In this document: positions 28,213-37,369 of the stretch, in pieces | How the letters are laid out: every line of letters starts with the position of its first letter | Numbering within the stretch: the stretch's first letter is position 1 | Source: Symbiodinium natans | Taxonomy: Eukaryota > Sar > Dinophyceae > Suessiales > Symbiodiniaceae | Direction: 5' to 3' | Assembly (NCBI GenBank): GCA_905221605.1 | Contig: CAJNDS010000779.1 | Location: forward strand, 1,190,001 to 1,254,000 | DNA: 64,000 bases | The notes under the pieces: model-generated | The model's input: only the letters and a program-made list of their open reading frames with translations | Told to the model about the DNA's origin: nothing | Databases searched by the model: none | Program-made: the position numbers and the translations under genes

Positions 28213-29677
28213 TAGGTTTAAGGGTTTAAGGGCTTAGGGTTTAGGGTTTAAGGGTTTAAGGGTTTAAGGGCTTAGGGTTTAGGGGTGTAGGGTTTAGGGT
28301 TTAGGGGTTTAGGGATTTAGGGTTCAGGGGTTCAGGGTTGAGGGTTGAGGGCTGAGGATTGGGGTCTTCCCCCTTATACTAACAGCTCATTCGAATAGGG
28401 GCTACTGTAATCCCGATTAAGGACTGTTAGAAACAGGGGGAACATCCTAAGGTTTAGAGTTGTAGCAAGTCTGAAAGGGCGCCGCAAATTCGACACATAT
28501 GCCCTGCGACTCTAGGTTGCGCATATCTCAGCCGTCAGCAGACCGCCCGATCCACCTGAAGCAAGTGGAAATCTTCGGCGTGGACGGCGTGAACTACGCA
28601 TTGAGCCTGGGCATTCTTGAGGCATGCTAGTCTTGAACCCTAAACCCTAAACCCTAAACCCTAAACCCTAAAACTTTTTGGGTCTCCCGAAGCTGCAGCT
28701 GAGGAAGACGCGGGGTGGGCAGGCAGAGCAGTCGTCCATGCAAGGGTCGCCCGAGGAGGGCTATGGGCCGGCTGAGCTGGTGATCGACGGATGTCCGACT
28801 GGCAGTGTGAGCCTTGACAGCCTTTTGCCTTACTGTTGCTTAGTACGGAATGAGGGAAGGAGGTACCCTAGATCCCCCTATATACACACTTCTTTATGGG
28901 ATGGTATAGGGTGCCTCAAGCTTGAAGAGGTTTTGTTCGGTTTTTGGGAGACGTCGGTCGACGTCGGTGTGAGATGGCATGAGATGGCGGGTGCAAGTCT
29001 TCAGGGCTGGCGGAAGCCTGAAGCCTAGACCCCGAGCGCTGTAGGGTTTAGGGTTCTGGGGTTTAGGGTTTAGGGTTTAGGGTATCAGGGCATTCTCGGG
29101 CTCTCCCCAGTGGCTCAGGAACCACACGGCTCACGAGCCGAATGGATGGCTGGAAGTGACCCTGGCTAAGCCACGTCACGTGGAGAGCTTTGCCATCTAC
29201 AACATGCCGGATGATGAATGGGATCACCGTCGCCGCGCGCACGGCCATGTGGTTGAGCTGTTTAACGCATCCCGGCAACCCTTGAGCATCATGTGCGTAT
29301 TTTGGGATGTTCCCCCTTGTACAAAAAGTCCTCAATAGGGATTGTAGCACCCCCTATGATAGTCCCTATTCGGGACTGTCAACTCCTTTCATCGTCTCGA
29401 AGCCACATCGGGGGGGGGTTACCTTATTGGGGTCCTTATCATAAGGGACTCCTACTATTGGGGGACTATCTTGGGGCCCCTCTATTTTCGTAAACCCCCA
29501 TAAAAACCCCTCAGCACAGAGGCGGATGGCCAGGTTGTCTACTCCCAGGTGATATCGGAGCAAACGGATGGTGCGTTCTTTGACCCACACCGCGGCTGCT
29601 GCCAGAAATGGGTGAACGCCTGGCCGGTGGTCACGGCCAGCCTGGAGTTCGGAATGGACTACCTTGAGCCTTGCTGA
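28113..29677 (+). CDS. F5/8C (fucolectin)-like protein, paralogue 1 (gene model)
   Basis: Exons 28113-28212 (less certain), 28516-28603, 28727-28806, 29111-29292 and 29515-29677. The last two join in phase (SI-ITEADGQVVYSQ). Family landmarks in order: HLKQVEIFG, NYAL, QSS, LVIDG, CNHTAHEP-type NHTAHEPNGWLEVTL, then VESFAIYNMPDDEWDH. These are hallmarks of a galactose-binding-like jelly roll: QSS, A-VDG, H-x-x-E-x-x-GW-x-EV-x-L, and V-x-x-x-x-IYN. A Cys pair and RGCCQKWVN follow before the stop. It probably binds carbohydrate or membrane ligands; no signal peptide was identified, so location is unknown. Paralogue 2 lies about 5 kb downstream. Confidence 0.75.
28366..28452. repeat. Palindromic element (family B)
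   Basis: CCCCCTTATACTAACAG is matched by CTGTTAGAAACAGGGGG, with an AATAGGGG loop region. Confidence 0.7.
28516..28603 (+). CDS. Paralogue 1 exon, HLKQVEIFG segment
   Basis: Reads LRISQPSADRPIHLKQVEIF then GVDGVNYAL. It is uninterrupted at the Q/V position where paralogue 2 has a 177-bp intron. Confidence 0.75.
28727..28806 (+). CDS. Paralogue 1 exon, QSS-VIDG segment
   Basis: Reads QSSMQGSPEEGYGPAELVID then GCPTGS. The donor is GTGAGC. It matches paralogue 2 at 34275. Confidence 0.7.
28812..28925. repeat. Palindromic element (family G), inverted copy
   Basis: Inverted version of 19085-19185: TTACTGTTGCTTAG, GGTACCCTAGATCCCCCTATATA, then GGGTGCCTCAAG. Confidence 0.55.
29111..29292 (+). CDS. 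Paralogue 1 exon, lectin core
   Basis: 182 nt. Reads NHTAHEPNGWLEVTLAKP, VESFAIYNMPDDEWDH and GHVVELFNASRQPLSI. It is one unbroken exon; the same segment in paralogue 2 is split by two introns. The acceptor is CCCCAG and the donor GTGCGT. Confidence 0.85.
29304..29385. repeat. Palindromic element (family B)
   Basis: GGGATGTTCCCCCTTGTAC start, GGGATTGTAG / CTATGATAGTCCC centre, CGGGACTGTC end. It begins 11 bp inside the intron. Confidence 0.65.
29408..29507. repeat. Family C element
   Basis: Motif order GGGGTTACCTTATTGGGGTCC, CCTACTATTGGGGG, TTTTCGTAAACCCCC. It ends just before the exon at 29515. Confidence 0.65.
29515..29677 (+). CDS. Paralogue 1 terminal exon
   Basis: Reads DGQVVYSQVISEQTDGAFFD, RGCCQKWVN and a stop at 29675-29677. 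The acceptor is CCTCAG. Joining to 29292 completes an ATC codon. Confidence 0.8.
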
Positions 29678-29794
29678 TGATATTGGTTGGTGGTCTCTTT
29701 AAGTAGGGTTTCTGTTTTGTAGGGGGCTCTTATTAGGGTATCTAGGGGCTATATGAAGGGATAAGGGTAACAGATAAAGAGTCCACCGGCCTGT

Positions 29795-29955
29795 ATAACT
29801 TACTAATGATTTTGGGTGCTTTAGTCGGAGGGGTGGGACCATTATGTAGAGGTCGGAATGTTTGCGAATCGCGCCCCTTCTTCTACCTATATAAATGTAC
29901 TGTAAATAGCCCCCCAAAACAACACGCTGTTCTAATGATTAAGGCCCCTGTATCT
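29795..29955. repeat. Family E-like element
   Basis: GTAGAGGTCGGAATG, AATAGCCCCCCAAAAC and TAATGATTAAGGCCCCTGTA match other family E copies. Confidence 0.55.
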
Positions 29956-30160
29956 GAATGTTTCTTTAGTCCTGCAACTTCGTCTCCTGACTCCATGGCT
30001 GTTTATTTCGGGTTTAGGGCTGCCCCAACACCCCGCCTGTCAATGCCCCGGCTGTGGCCCTTACCATAACGAAATCAAAGTCCTAAAGTTTAGGGTTTAG
30101 GGTTTAGGGTTTAGGGTTTAAGCTCTAGGACCCCCGAGGAGCTGAGGGATGCACACCCTG

Positions 30161-30263
30161 GGGATGCTTTCCCCTTATACTAGCAGTCCTAAATAGGGAC
30201 TTTAGTACCACCCCTTTTTGTAGTCCCTACCAAGGACCGTTGGTATAAGGCGGGGAGCATCCC
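30161..30263. repeat. Palindromic element (family B)
   Basis: GGGATGCTTTCCCCTTATAC start and GTATAAGGCGGGGAGCATCCC end, nearly full-length inverted repeats. Confidence 0.75.
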
Positions 30264-30269
30264 ACGATG

Positions 30270-30386
30270 TAGTAGAGGGGGTCGGAATAGCTAGTAATAG
30301 GTATTCCCTTATGATGTTCCCTTTATTCATCTACTATAATAACCCCCAAAAACCCTCTTCTAATGACTAAGGCCCCTACATACCCT
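30270..30386. repeat. Family E element
   Basis: GTAGAGGGGGTCGGAATAG start; GGTATTCCCTTATGATG and CTATAATAACCCCCAAAAA inside; ACTAAGGCCCCTACAT end. Confidence 0.65.
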
Positions 30387-30416
30387 AAACTCTAAACCCT
30401 AAACCCTAAACCCTGT

Positions 30417-30521
30417 ATGCACGCCATCCTCGGGGGCCCTCCGAAGCCGACGTCTCTCAACGAGGACGACCACGCTGTGGTGATGGCGACCCTGCAAAGC
30501 AGCAAGGGGAACCTTGGGCAA
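30417..30521 (+). CDS. Candidate exon with ATG
   Basis: 35 codons starting MHAILGGPPKPTSLNEDD. CCCTAAA lies directly upstream, the putative donor is GC, and TTTAGGG follows. There is no AG acceptor at its start, so it could be a first exon. Function unknown. Confidence 0.4.
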
Positions 30522-30528
30522 GCTGGGG

Positions 30529-30675
30529 TTTAGGGCCTTTAGGGCCTTTAGGACCTTTAGGGTTTAGGGTTTAGGGTTTAGGGCCTTTAGGGCCTTTAGG
30601 GTTTAGGGTTTAGTTTAGGGTTTAGGGTTTAGGGTTTAGGGTTTAGGGTTTAGTGTTTAGGGTTTAGGGCTTAGG
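30529..30675. repeat. TTTAGGG/CCTTTAGGG tract
   Basis: TTTAGGG with GGCCTTTAGG variants. Confidence 0.9.
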
Positions 30676-31086
30676 GAAGAATGGGGAGCCGGGGGTGCGG
30701 ATGTCAGAGGAGGGTTTCGGTGTTCGGGGCTTTTGGAGCCATGTTTTCTTCAGAGCTGGATGGAGAAGTTTTCTCTTCATGATTTTGTGTTTGCATGTGT
30801 GGTTGTGATTGTGTTTGTATTTGTGTTCGTTTTGTTTTGTTTTGTTTGTCTCTCTCTCTCTGTTTGTTTTGTTTTTGTGTTTGTGTTTGTGGGTGTGCGG
30901 CTGTGCTGGCGTGTGAATGTGCGAGTGTGTGGACGGGGCCAACGGTCCTGAATAAACCCGGCGGGCTTGGAAGGGGCTTTGGGTTTTGGAGTTGCATGGG
31001 CTGTGGGGTCAATTGAGTTGTGCAGTTTTGTGCAAGGCCCTCAAATGCCCGGGGTAATTATGTCAGTACGTCCGGGCTAATGAATA

Positions 31087-31113
31087 AGTCACTAGTCACT
31101 AGTCACTAGTCTT
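31087..31113. repeat. TCACTAG tandem repeat
   Basis: Three to four copies of the 7-mer. Confidence 0.85.
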
Positions 31114-31202
31114 AAGTTTGATACAGGATGCAGCGGCGACTTGTGAACGCCTCGCGCGGAGCTGGTAGGGGAGACGGGCGAGGTTGATACACAGTTCATC
31201 TT

Positions 31203-31312
31203 GGGGTGTTCCTCCTTATACTAGCAGTCCCTAGGCCTAGTAGGGACTTCAAAAAAAAGGGGGTACTATGATCCCTCTTAAGGGCTGTTAGTATCAGGGG
31301 GAAGAACATCCC
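31203..31312. repeat. Palindromic element (family B) with possible 8-bp target duplication
   Basis: CCTTATACTAGCAG and CTGTTAGTATCAGGGGG arms. AGTTCATC occurs on both sides, two bases from each end. Confidence 0.75.
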
Positions 31313-31467
31313 GAAGTTCATCAGACGGCGCCTGCCTTCTTGCTGCCAAGGAGTCAGCGCAGTCTTCATCCTTTCAGAGTGCCCGTGCTTGCGCCTGGCG
31401 TGATGTCGTAGCTCTCCTCGAACTGGAGGGGACAGAGCTGTTTTTTTTTTAAAATTGGTTTCCGAAA

Positions 31468-31560
31468 TTAGGGGTACGTTATTGGGGGTGCTTATTTCAA
31501 GGGAATCCGACCATTTGGGGGTCCAAATTATACGGGTCCCTTAGTATCGTAAACCCCTAG
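31468..31560. repeat. Family C element
   Basis: TTAGGGGTACGTTATTGGGG start, CCATTTGGGGGTCC middle, TATCGTAAACCCCTA end. Confidence 0.65.
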
Positions 31561-32171
31561 CTTCTGTGCCCAACCGCTTAGTTAAGCGATCAGGAAAGCA
31601 AGACGTCAAAGAATGTTGGTGGAGAGAGCCAACCCTGATTCCGTTTTTTATCTCATCAAACTGCCTATGTACTCTGACATACTCAGAAGTTTTTCTGAGG
31701 CAGCTCAGATTCTATCAAGATAGGGGTTTACATCTATGTAGGGACAGTAGTCAATCATAAGCATATGGAATGGTCAATTATTTAGGGGGAAATGTGAAAC
31801 CTTGAGCCCTTGAGTAAAAAGCTTCCCCACATACTCTTTTGGGAACCCCAAACCCTACACCTTAAACCCCAAACCCTAACCCTAAGGCATCGAGCTTCCT
31901 GATTCCCCGAACTATGAAGTTCCAGGTTGAGGGGGTGGCATGGGTACATCAGAGCGTCCTGGTTCAAAAACGGGTGCCATGGGTTACAGGCTGGGTTCAG
32001 TATTTAGGCCAATTTAGGCTTTAGGGTTTAAGGTCTAGGGTTTAGGGATACGTTACAGGCTGGGTTCTGATAGGGTTGCTCGGCCTGACGCCCCCAAAAC
32101 TCTCAGCCAAACCCTACATCGGAGGTGTAGGGTTCAGGGTTAGGGCTTCGGTTTAGGGAACCAAGTACAAG

Positions 32172-32328
32172 GTACATCTGTGGCCACATCTTCTTCCAGT
32201 CGGGTATCACCGTCCCCCAGCAGCGTTTGCAGCTTCCTGATGGCCGCTCCGTGCGGCTTAAGGGCATGGAGCACGACACCTTTGCTCCTTGTCCTACGAT
32301 CTGGACTGTTCTTGTGTGTGACTTTTGA
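32172..32328 (+). CDS. Possible ubiquitin-like fold exon
   Basis: Reads FQSGITVPQQRLQLPDGRSV, then HDTFAPCPTIWTVLV and a stop at 32326. The spacing (Q-Q-x-L, then D-G-R, then P-T-I-x-x-V-L) recalls ubiquitin-like beta-grasp domains. A weak assignment. Confidence 0.35.
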
Positions 32329-32552
32329 GTTCCAGGGTTTAGGGTTTAGGGTCTAGGGTTAAGGGTTTGCGCATAAGGGGCCATAAGAATCATTATTGTT
32401 AAAGGTTTCCAGGAAAAGTTCTGAGATGGGCTGGAAGCTGTCAAGCAAAGGATGTCAATCTAGGGGCTCTGACATTTCGTGGGGGGGGGGGGGGGGTTTG
32501 CGGTTACGCAAATCCTCGCCCTCTGACAAAACATAGGGGTCACATAGGGGGG

Positions 32553-32660
32553 AGGTTTACGAAAGTAGGGACCCCCAATATAGATCCAAATAGTAGGACC
32601 CTCTTAGAATAAGGACCCCCCCAAAAAAGGTACCCCCCCCCCCCTAAAATCGAAAACCTC
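32553..32660. repeat. Family C element, inverted
   Basis: GGTTTACGAAAGTAGGGACCC start, CCAAATAGTAGGACCC middle, GGTACCCCCC end. Confidence 0.65.
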
Positions 32661-32702
32661 CATATCTCGGGTTGAGGGTCAAGAGACCGGCGGTTCTCTT
32701 TG

Positions 32703-32780
32703 CAACCCTAAACCCTAAACCCTAAACCCTAAACCCTATACCCTAAACCCTAAACCCTAAACCCTAAACCCTAAACCCCG
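32703..32780. repeat. CCCTAAA tract upstream of an exon
   Basis: About eleven copies, 25 bp before the exon at 32804. Confidence 0.9.
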
Positions 32781-32803
32781 CGTGCCGCCCAGCGCGAGCG
32801 CAG

Positions 32804-32880
32804 GTGGACTTGGTCGGAAACCTCATGCAGGAGATGTCGCGTTGCCCTGGGGAGATGCAAAGGCTGCACCTTAGAACTGC
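32804..32880 (+). CDS. Candidate upstream exon of paralogue 2
   Basis: Reads VDLVGNLMQEMSRCPGEMQR. The acceptor is GCGCAG. The 3' end is not defined. Confidence 0.45.
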
Positions 32881-35800
32881 CTCGGGAGGGACCCCTTGTC
32901 AAGACTTGTTGTTAGATACCCTAATGGAGCATCAGGGCCTATAAAGGGAAGCTGTAGGGGCGCAGCCTTAGAGGGTACCCCGATTGGAGTTCCCGAGCTC
33001 GCACCTTTGAAGCCCTGAGTCGGGGAGAAGCCATGACAGAAGCCAACACCTTCTAAAAAGGACGGACCCCTCTTTATCGTAAACTTCCCCGACATCTAAG
33101 GAATGGGGAGCCGGAGACTCGGTACGTACAGCCCGCGTTGGTCGAGGGCGAGTTTCTGACCTGGGAAGCTGTAGCTTGCCCAGACATGGGGGTCTCAGAA
33201 CTAGGGGTACCCTTTAAGGGGGTCTCCTTGAGGGGCTTCTAATCTATTTGGAGTTACAAAGGTACCCCTAGTTTGGGAAATACCCAGATGTCATAAGGTG
33301 CACCCTGATGCTTGTAGAGCCCGAAACTGCCTCACACCCCTTGAGGGCCCCTGGAGAGTTGCAGAGCCATCCCGTTTCCGACCCGGAGTGAAACCCTCCA
33401 GCTGCAGGTTTTGGGGTTTAAGGTAGCGCTGTGTTGGTATGAGGAGAGAGGGATGGTTTGGGGGTGGTTGGTTTGGGTCCTGAAATTATATTCAACATGT
33501 GGGGGCTCAGGGACCCACCTTGGGATGAGAGAGGCCGCGGACGGCCCTAAATCCTAAACCTTTTAAGGCGAAGCGACCCCCCCCCCCCCCCCCCCTGCAA
33601 GTTTTCCGAAACCCTAAACCCTAAACCCTAAACCCTAAACCCTAAACCCTAAACCCTAAACCCTAAACCCTAAACCCTAAGCCGCATTGTCAGAGGTGAG
33701 GAAGCTGCGCGTCTCCCGAGATTCCGCGGACCACCCGATCCACCTCAAGCAGGCGCACGCAAAAAGTCTCAGTGTTTTTCGGTCCCGGACGCTGGAAAGT
33801 AAAGCAAAACCCGAAACCACAGGCATTGCGGGACAGCCTCAAGTCGGCGGCAGGATTTCGGAGGGGTTTAGGGTTTAGGGTTTAGGGTTCAGGGTTTAGG
33901 GTTTAGGGTTTAGGTTTTAGGGCTGGCAGGTGGAGATCTACGGCTTCGAGAACGGCTCCTGCCCCTATGGCATGAACCACGCCCTTCAGGCGGGTTGGGG
34001 GGCTTTGAAAGGGTTTAGGGTTCAGGGTTTAGGGTTTAGGGTTTAGGGTGTCGGAAGAGTACTCACCCTTGGAAAGAGGAATCTGAAGTATGGGCCCTCA
34101 TATTATGCATAGAGGCTGCTAGGTAGCAAGAACCCCCAGGTTGCCTTTTTAAAAAAAGGCTAAACCCTAACCCCTAAACCCTGAACCCTAAACCCTGAAC
34201 CCTAAACCCTAAACCCTTTAAAACGGCCAAGCTGGTGAAGAAATCTTGAGGACAATGGTGGTTCTGCTCGGCAGTCATCCCTTAACGGCGACGGGCAATC
34301 TTATGGCCTCGCCGAGTGTGTGATTGACGGGGTGCGGGACGGTGTCTCGGATCATACTTAGTAGGTGAGTAGGTAACCTGTCACCTTCTGGGGGTAGACA
34401 TAACCCTACCCCAACTGAAAGGTTAATCTTTTTGGCCTAGGGTACTCAGCAACTAGGCATAGCTTGGGGGATGTGCAGGTCACCTTCTACGTGAACAGGG
34501 TCCCCCCTCGCAGGATTTGGTTCCCCTAACACAAAAAGTCCCCCCCCCCCCCAACGCCCCCTCCGTAACCGCTTGCGCGCCCCCCCTCTGCAGCCAGGCC
34601 GGCCCAAGAACAAGAAAAGATGGTTTCTGCAAAAAGGGAAGGTCAGGTTAAAGGGGGAGGTTAAAGGGGGCGGCGGGGGGGGGTGGGGGGGGGGGGGGGG
34701 AAGGGCAGAAGGGGGAATGGGGGGGTGGGTGGGGTGTGTGGGGGGTTTTGAGGCGCGCTTTGTGGGACGTTTGCAGCCCCGATGGGGGGGGGTCCCATAG
34801 GGGGGGAAGGGTTGGGTTCGTTTGGGCCGGAGTGATCCAGTGAAGGGATCCTTTTCTTGGTGTCTAGGGACCCTACCTAGCGTCTTGAGGGGCCTTTCAG
34901 AATTCCAATAGAGTTTTTGGGGGTTACTGTAATTTGCTTAGATAGGGGCCATAGACCCCCAAATTCGGGTGTGAGAGGAAGGTTCCAGAGGCTGGGAAGT
35001 TGATCGTGTGCACTTAAGCTTGTTCCGCGTGGGCCCTGCTTCCTCCAAGCTTCCCCTAAGAAAATAGGGTTTAGGGTTTAGGGTTTAGGGGTTACGGCCT
35101 CAAGGGGCCCCCAAACTCACCTCCACGATGTGCAAAGGCCGGTGCAACCACACTGCCCACGAGCCGGGGGGCTGGCTGGAAGTGACGCTGCAACTACATC
35201 CCCCTTGGGAACCATTGCTTATCTTGGTTTTTTGTGAAACCCAAAGAGGATATCAAAGATACCTTGCTTTTTTTATCAGGTTCTATAAGGTTGTTTCTTT
35301 TGGTTTATATGAAACCCAAGAGGATATGAAAGATACTTTTTTTATAAGGTTCTATAAGGTTGTTTCTTTTGGTTTATATGAAACCCAAGAGGATATGAAG
35401 AGAATAGTGATTTTTCATAAGGTTCTATAAGGGGAGTGTAGGCAAAGCCCAATCAATGTGCTGGGCTTCGCGGTCTTCAACATGCCCGATGACGAGCGGC
35501 TATCCTCAGAGTGGCAGGCTTGTGTGCCTTCTTGCTTTTTGCATTTTTTTTTAAGGGTTTAGGGGTTTAGGGTCTGGGGTTTAGGGTTTAGGGTTTAGGA
35601 AGACTGCGTAGCCAAACCCTTGCCCTCAAAAAAACAAGGAGTGCAGAAGCCCACTTTTGAGAACACGCCCTGCTATCTCCTCGAACGTGAACCGCCCTCC
35701 GCGAAAGCTTCGACGCCTAACACTAAACCCTATAATAACCCTAAACCCGAAAACCCCAAGCCTGCTTGTGCGGGTGCGACAGCCCAAACCCCAAACCCCA

Positions 35801-36687
35801 AAACCCCCAAAGCCCCAAAACCCCAAAACCCCCACACCCCCAAAGCCCCAAAGCCCCAAAGCCCCAAAACCCCAAAACCCCAAAACCCCAAAACCCCAAA
35901 ACCCCAAAACCCCAAGACCCCAAAACCCCAAAACCCCAAAACCCCAAACCCCAAAACCCCAAACCCTCAACCCTAAACCCGAAACCCTAAACCCTAAACC
36001 CCAAACCCTGAAACTTGAGCGAAGCAGAGCTTAACCCAGGTGGGACCACCGCATACGCGCAAGTGGCCACCTCCTCGAGCTCATCGATGAGTCCGACCAG
36101 GCTCCATTCTACTTTGTATAAGAGTCTAGTATTAATATCCTGGGGGTACGATATGTAAACATAAATATAGACATGAATATACATATAAAGATAAAGAAAA
36201 GGACAAAAAGATAACAAAGTAAATATATGTCTATATATATTTAAAAAAATGCATATCTATATATAGACATAAGTTCAAGATATATATATATATATATATG
36301 AGACAATGCAAGACAAAACAATACAATGCAAACACGTAGAATAGAATACAAACAAGACAAGACAAGACAGCACAAAACAACAATATACGGATATAAATAA
36401 ATAAATAATATATATATATGTATACATATGTGTATATCTATATGTAAATAGACAATGTGGAAAGTTCTCCTCGAGTATGTGTAATGGATTGTATATTGTA
36501 TACTGCGCTTTTCTATATTTATTTATTTATTTGATTTATTTATATGTATATATGCATGTTGCAGGTCGTTTATTCGCAGATTCTCAGTCCGTCGACAGAT
36601 CCGGCCTTCTTTGATGCAGAGCGGGGGTGCTGCCAAAAGTGGGTGAACGACCGCCCCGTTGTCTTTCTGAGCCTGGCATGGTCTTGA
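32804..36687 (+). CDS. F5/8C (fucolectin)-like protein, paralogue 2 (gene model)
   Basis: Exons 33696-33752, 33930-33989, 34275-34341, 35138-35193, 35446-35495, 36040-36100 and 36565-36687 join in phase throughout and end at a stop (36685-36687). Upstream exons at about 32804 and 33108-33178 are less certain. The protein parallels paralogue 1 segment by segment: HPIHLKQ-VEIYGF, NHALQ-SS, AECVIDG, CNHTAHEPGGWLEVTL, GFAVFNMPDDE-WDH, GHLLELIDESDQ-VVYSQ and RGCCQKWVN. Five of six donors are GC. Three of its introns have no counterpart in paralogue 1. It has the same predicted galactose-binding-like fold. Confidence 0.8.
33108..33178 (+). CDS. Candidate upstream exon of paralogue 2
   Basis: Reads VQPALVEGEFLTWEAV, matching the upstream exon of paralogue 1 at 28113. 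Confidence 0.5.
33189..33285. repeat. Palindromic element with GGGGTACC ends
   Basis: AACTAGGGGTACC at the left and GGTACCCCTAGTTT at the right are inverted repeats. Related to family C by the GGGGTACC end only. Confidence 0.65.
33609..33680. repeat. CCCTAAA tract upstream of an exon
   Basis: About ten copies, preceded by a run of about 21 C (33570-33595). Confidence 0.95.
33696..33752 (+). CDS. Paralogue 2 exon 1 (VRKLRVSRD)
   Basis: 19 codons, phase 0, ending HPIHLKQ. The donor is GC (GCGCAC). Confidence 0.8.
33753..33929 (+). other. 177-bp GC-AG intron carrying TTTAGGG, absent from paralogue 1
   Basis: Lies exactly between Q and V of the HLKQ-VEI motif, which is continuous in paralogue 1 at about 28563. 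TTTAGGG copies fill 33865-33920, next to the acceptor. Confidence 0.8.
33930..33989 (+). CDS. Paralogue 2 exon 2
   Basis: 20 codons: VEIYGFENGSCPYGMNHALQ. Phase 0 on both sides, GC donor. Confidence 0.8.
34275..34341 (+). CDS. Paralogue 2 exon 3
   Basis: Reads SSLNGDGQSYGLAECVIDG then VRD. Phase 0 in, phase 1 out. The donor is GTGTCT. Confidence 0.8.
34356..34455. repeat. Palindromic element, GAGTAGGTAACCT type (family D)
   Basis: TAGGTAACCTGTCACCTT start and GAAAGGTTAATCTT...TACTCAGCAACTA end. Copies at 38692 and 63272. Confidence 0.65.
35138..35193 (+). CDS. Paralogue 2 exon 4, first part
   Basis: Reads RCNHTAHEPGGWLEVTLQ. Broken at codon CAA by the introner at 35194. Confidence 0.8.
35194..35441. 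mobile_element. Introner-like element, copy 2, with internal triplication
   Basis: Starts CTACATCCCCCTT and ends AAGGGGAGTGTAG. GCAA flanks it (35190-35193 and 35442-35445). Three tandem units of about 65 bp with ATGAAACCCAAGAGGATATG-like cores make it longer than the other copies. With one GCAA inside the intron the boundaries are GC...AG. Confidence 0.85.
35446..35495 (+). CDS. Paralogue 2 exon 4, second part
   Basis: Reads SPINVLGFAVFNMPDD plus two bases of a Glu codon. The donor is GC (GCGGCT). Confidence 0.8.
35496..36039 (+). other. 544-bp GC-AG intron with CCCCAAAA array, absent from paralogue 1
   Basis: Splits the Glu codon of NMPDDE-WDH; paralogue 1 reads straight through. It contains TTTAGGG at 35555-35600 and a long CCCCAAAA/CCCCAAAG array (35785-35965). 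Frames over the array (KPQNPKTP in sense, GFWGFGVL in antisense) are artefacts. Confidence 0.8.
36040..36100 (+). CDS. Paralogue 2 exon 5
   Basis: Reads WDHRIRASGHLLELIDESDQ. The acceptor is ACCCAG and the donor GC (GCTCCA). Confidence 0.85.
36101..36564. other. AT-rich intron
   Basis: Rich in TATATA/TAAATA repeats; GC...AG boundaries. Its position differs from the corresponding intron of paralogue 1. Confidence 0.75.
36565..36687 (+). CDS. Paralogue 2 terminal exon
   Basis: Reads VVYSQILSPSTDPAFFDAER, GCCQKWVNDRPVV and a stop at 36685. Confidence 0.85.
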   Translation, partial: VVYSQILSPSTDPAFFDAERGCCQKWVNDRPVVFLSLAWS

Positions 36688-36939
36688 GTAAGCTGTCTGT
36701 TCTCCCATGAGCCTTTTTGCGTGAGACAACGAAGTAGGCCCTACAGAAGGGCCCTCCCCAAGTAGGACCCTGGTGACGCGCTTTCACCTCAAATCCGCCA
36801 AATCTTAGAGATGGCCGAAAAGCCCTAATGGGTGGGGTCTTGGGATGTATCATATTCCCCCTTACTGCGCTCAAGAGGATGATATTTAGGAATATGGTTC
36901 AGAGGGTTTTCAGGGCCATCCTAGCCCTGCCTCAGGCCC

Positions 36940-37100
36940 TAAACGCTAAACCCTAAACCCTAAACCCCTAAACCCCTAAATCCCTAAACCCCTAAACCCC
37001 TAAACCCCTAAACCCCTAAACCCCTAAACCCCTAAACCCCTAAACCCCGAAACCCCTAAACCCCTAAACCCTAAACCCTAAACCCTAAACCCTAAACCCT
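36940..37100. repeat. CCCCTAAA 8-mer array within a CCCTAAA tract
   Basis: More than ten CCCCTAAA units flanked by canonical heptamers, leading to the exon near 37118. Confidence 0.95.
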
Positions 37101-37117
37101 ACACATCGCCAAAGCAA

Positions 37118-37215
37118 GGAGCCTTGCTTTGACGTTTTATTTCGACACCCTGGAGATCGAGGCCTCCGCCTCCTTGAAGCTCAAGGACTTCATGAGCACA
37201 ACCCCCAGAGGTTGA
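37118..37215 (+). CDS. Candidate terminal exon
   Basis: Reads LALTFYFDTLEIEASASLKL then KDFMSTTPRG and a stop at 37213. CCCTAAA precedes and TTTAGGG follows. Family not recognised. Confidence 0.45.
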
Positions 37216-37369
37216 GGTTTTTAGGGTTTAGGGTTTAGGGTTTAGGGATTGGGGTTTAGGGTTAGGGTTTAGGGATTCAGGGTTTCGGGTGCATGAAGAT
37301 CCTGTGCTTTTGGGGTGGTTTGGCGGTGCTGCGCACTTTGCAACCTCCCCTAAACCTCAGAGCACATAC

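Noticed and set aside
35620-36034. Pro/Lys/Asn-rich and antisense Gly/Phe/Trp-rich proteins
   Set aside because: They translate the CCCCAAAA array inside an intron whose boundaries are fixed by the flanking lectin exons.
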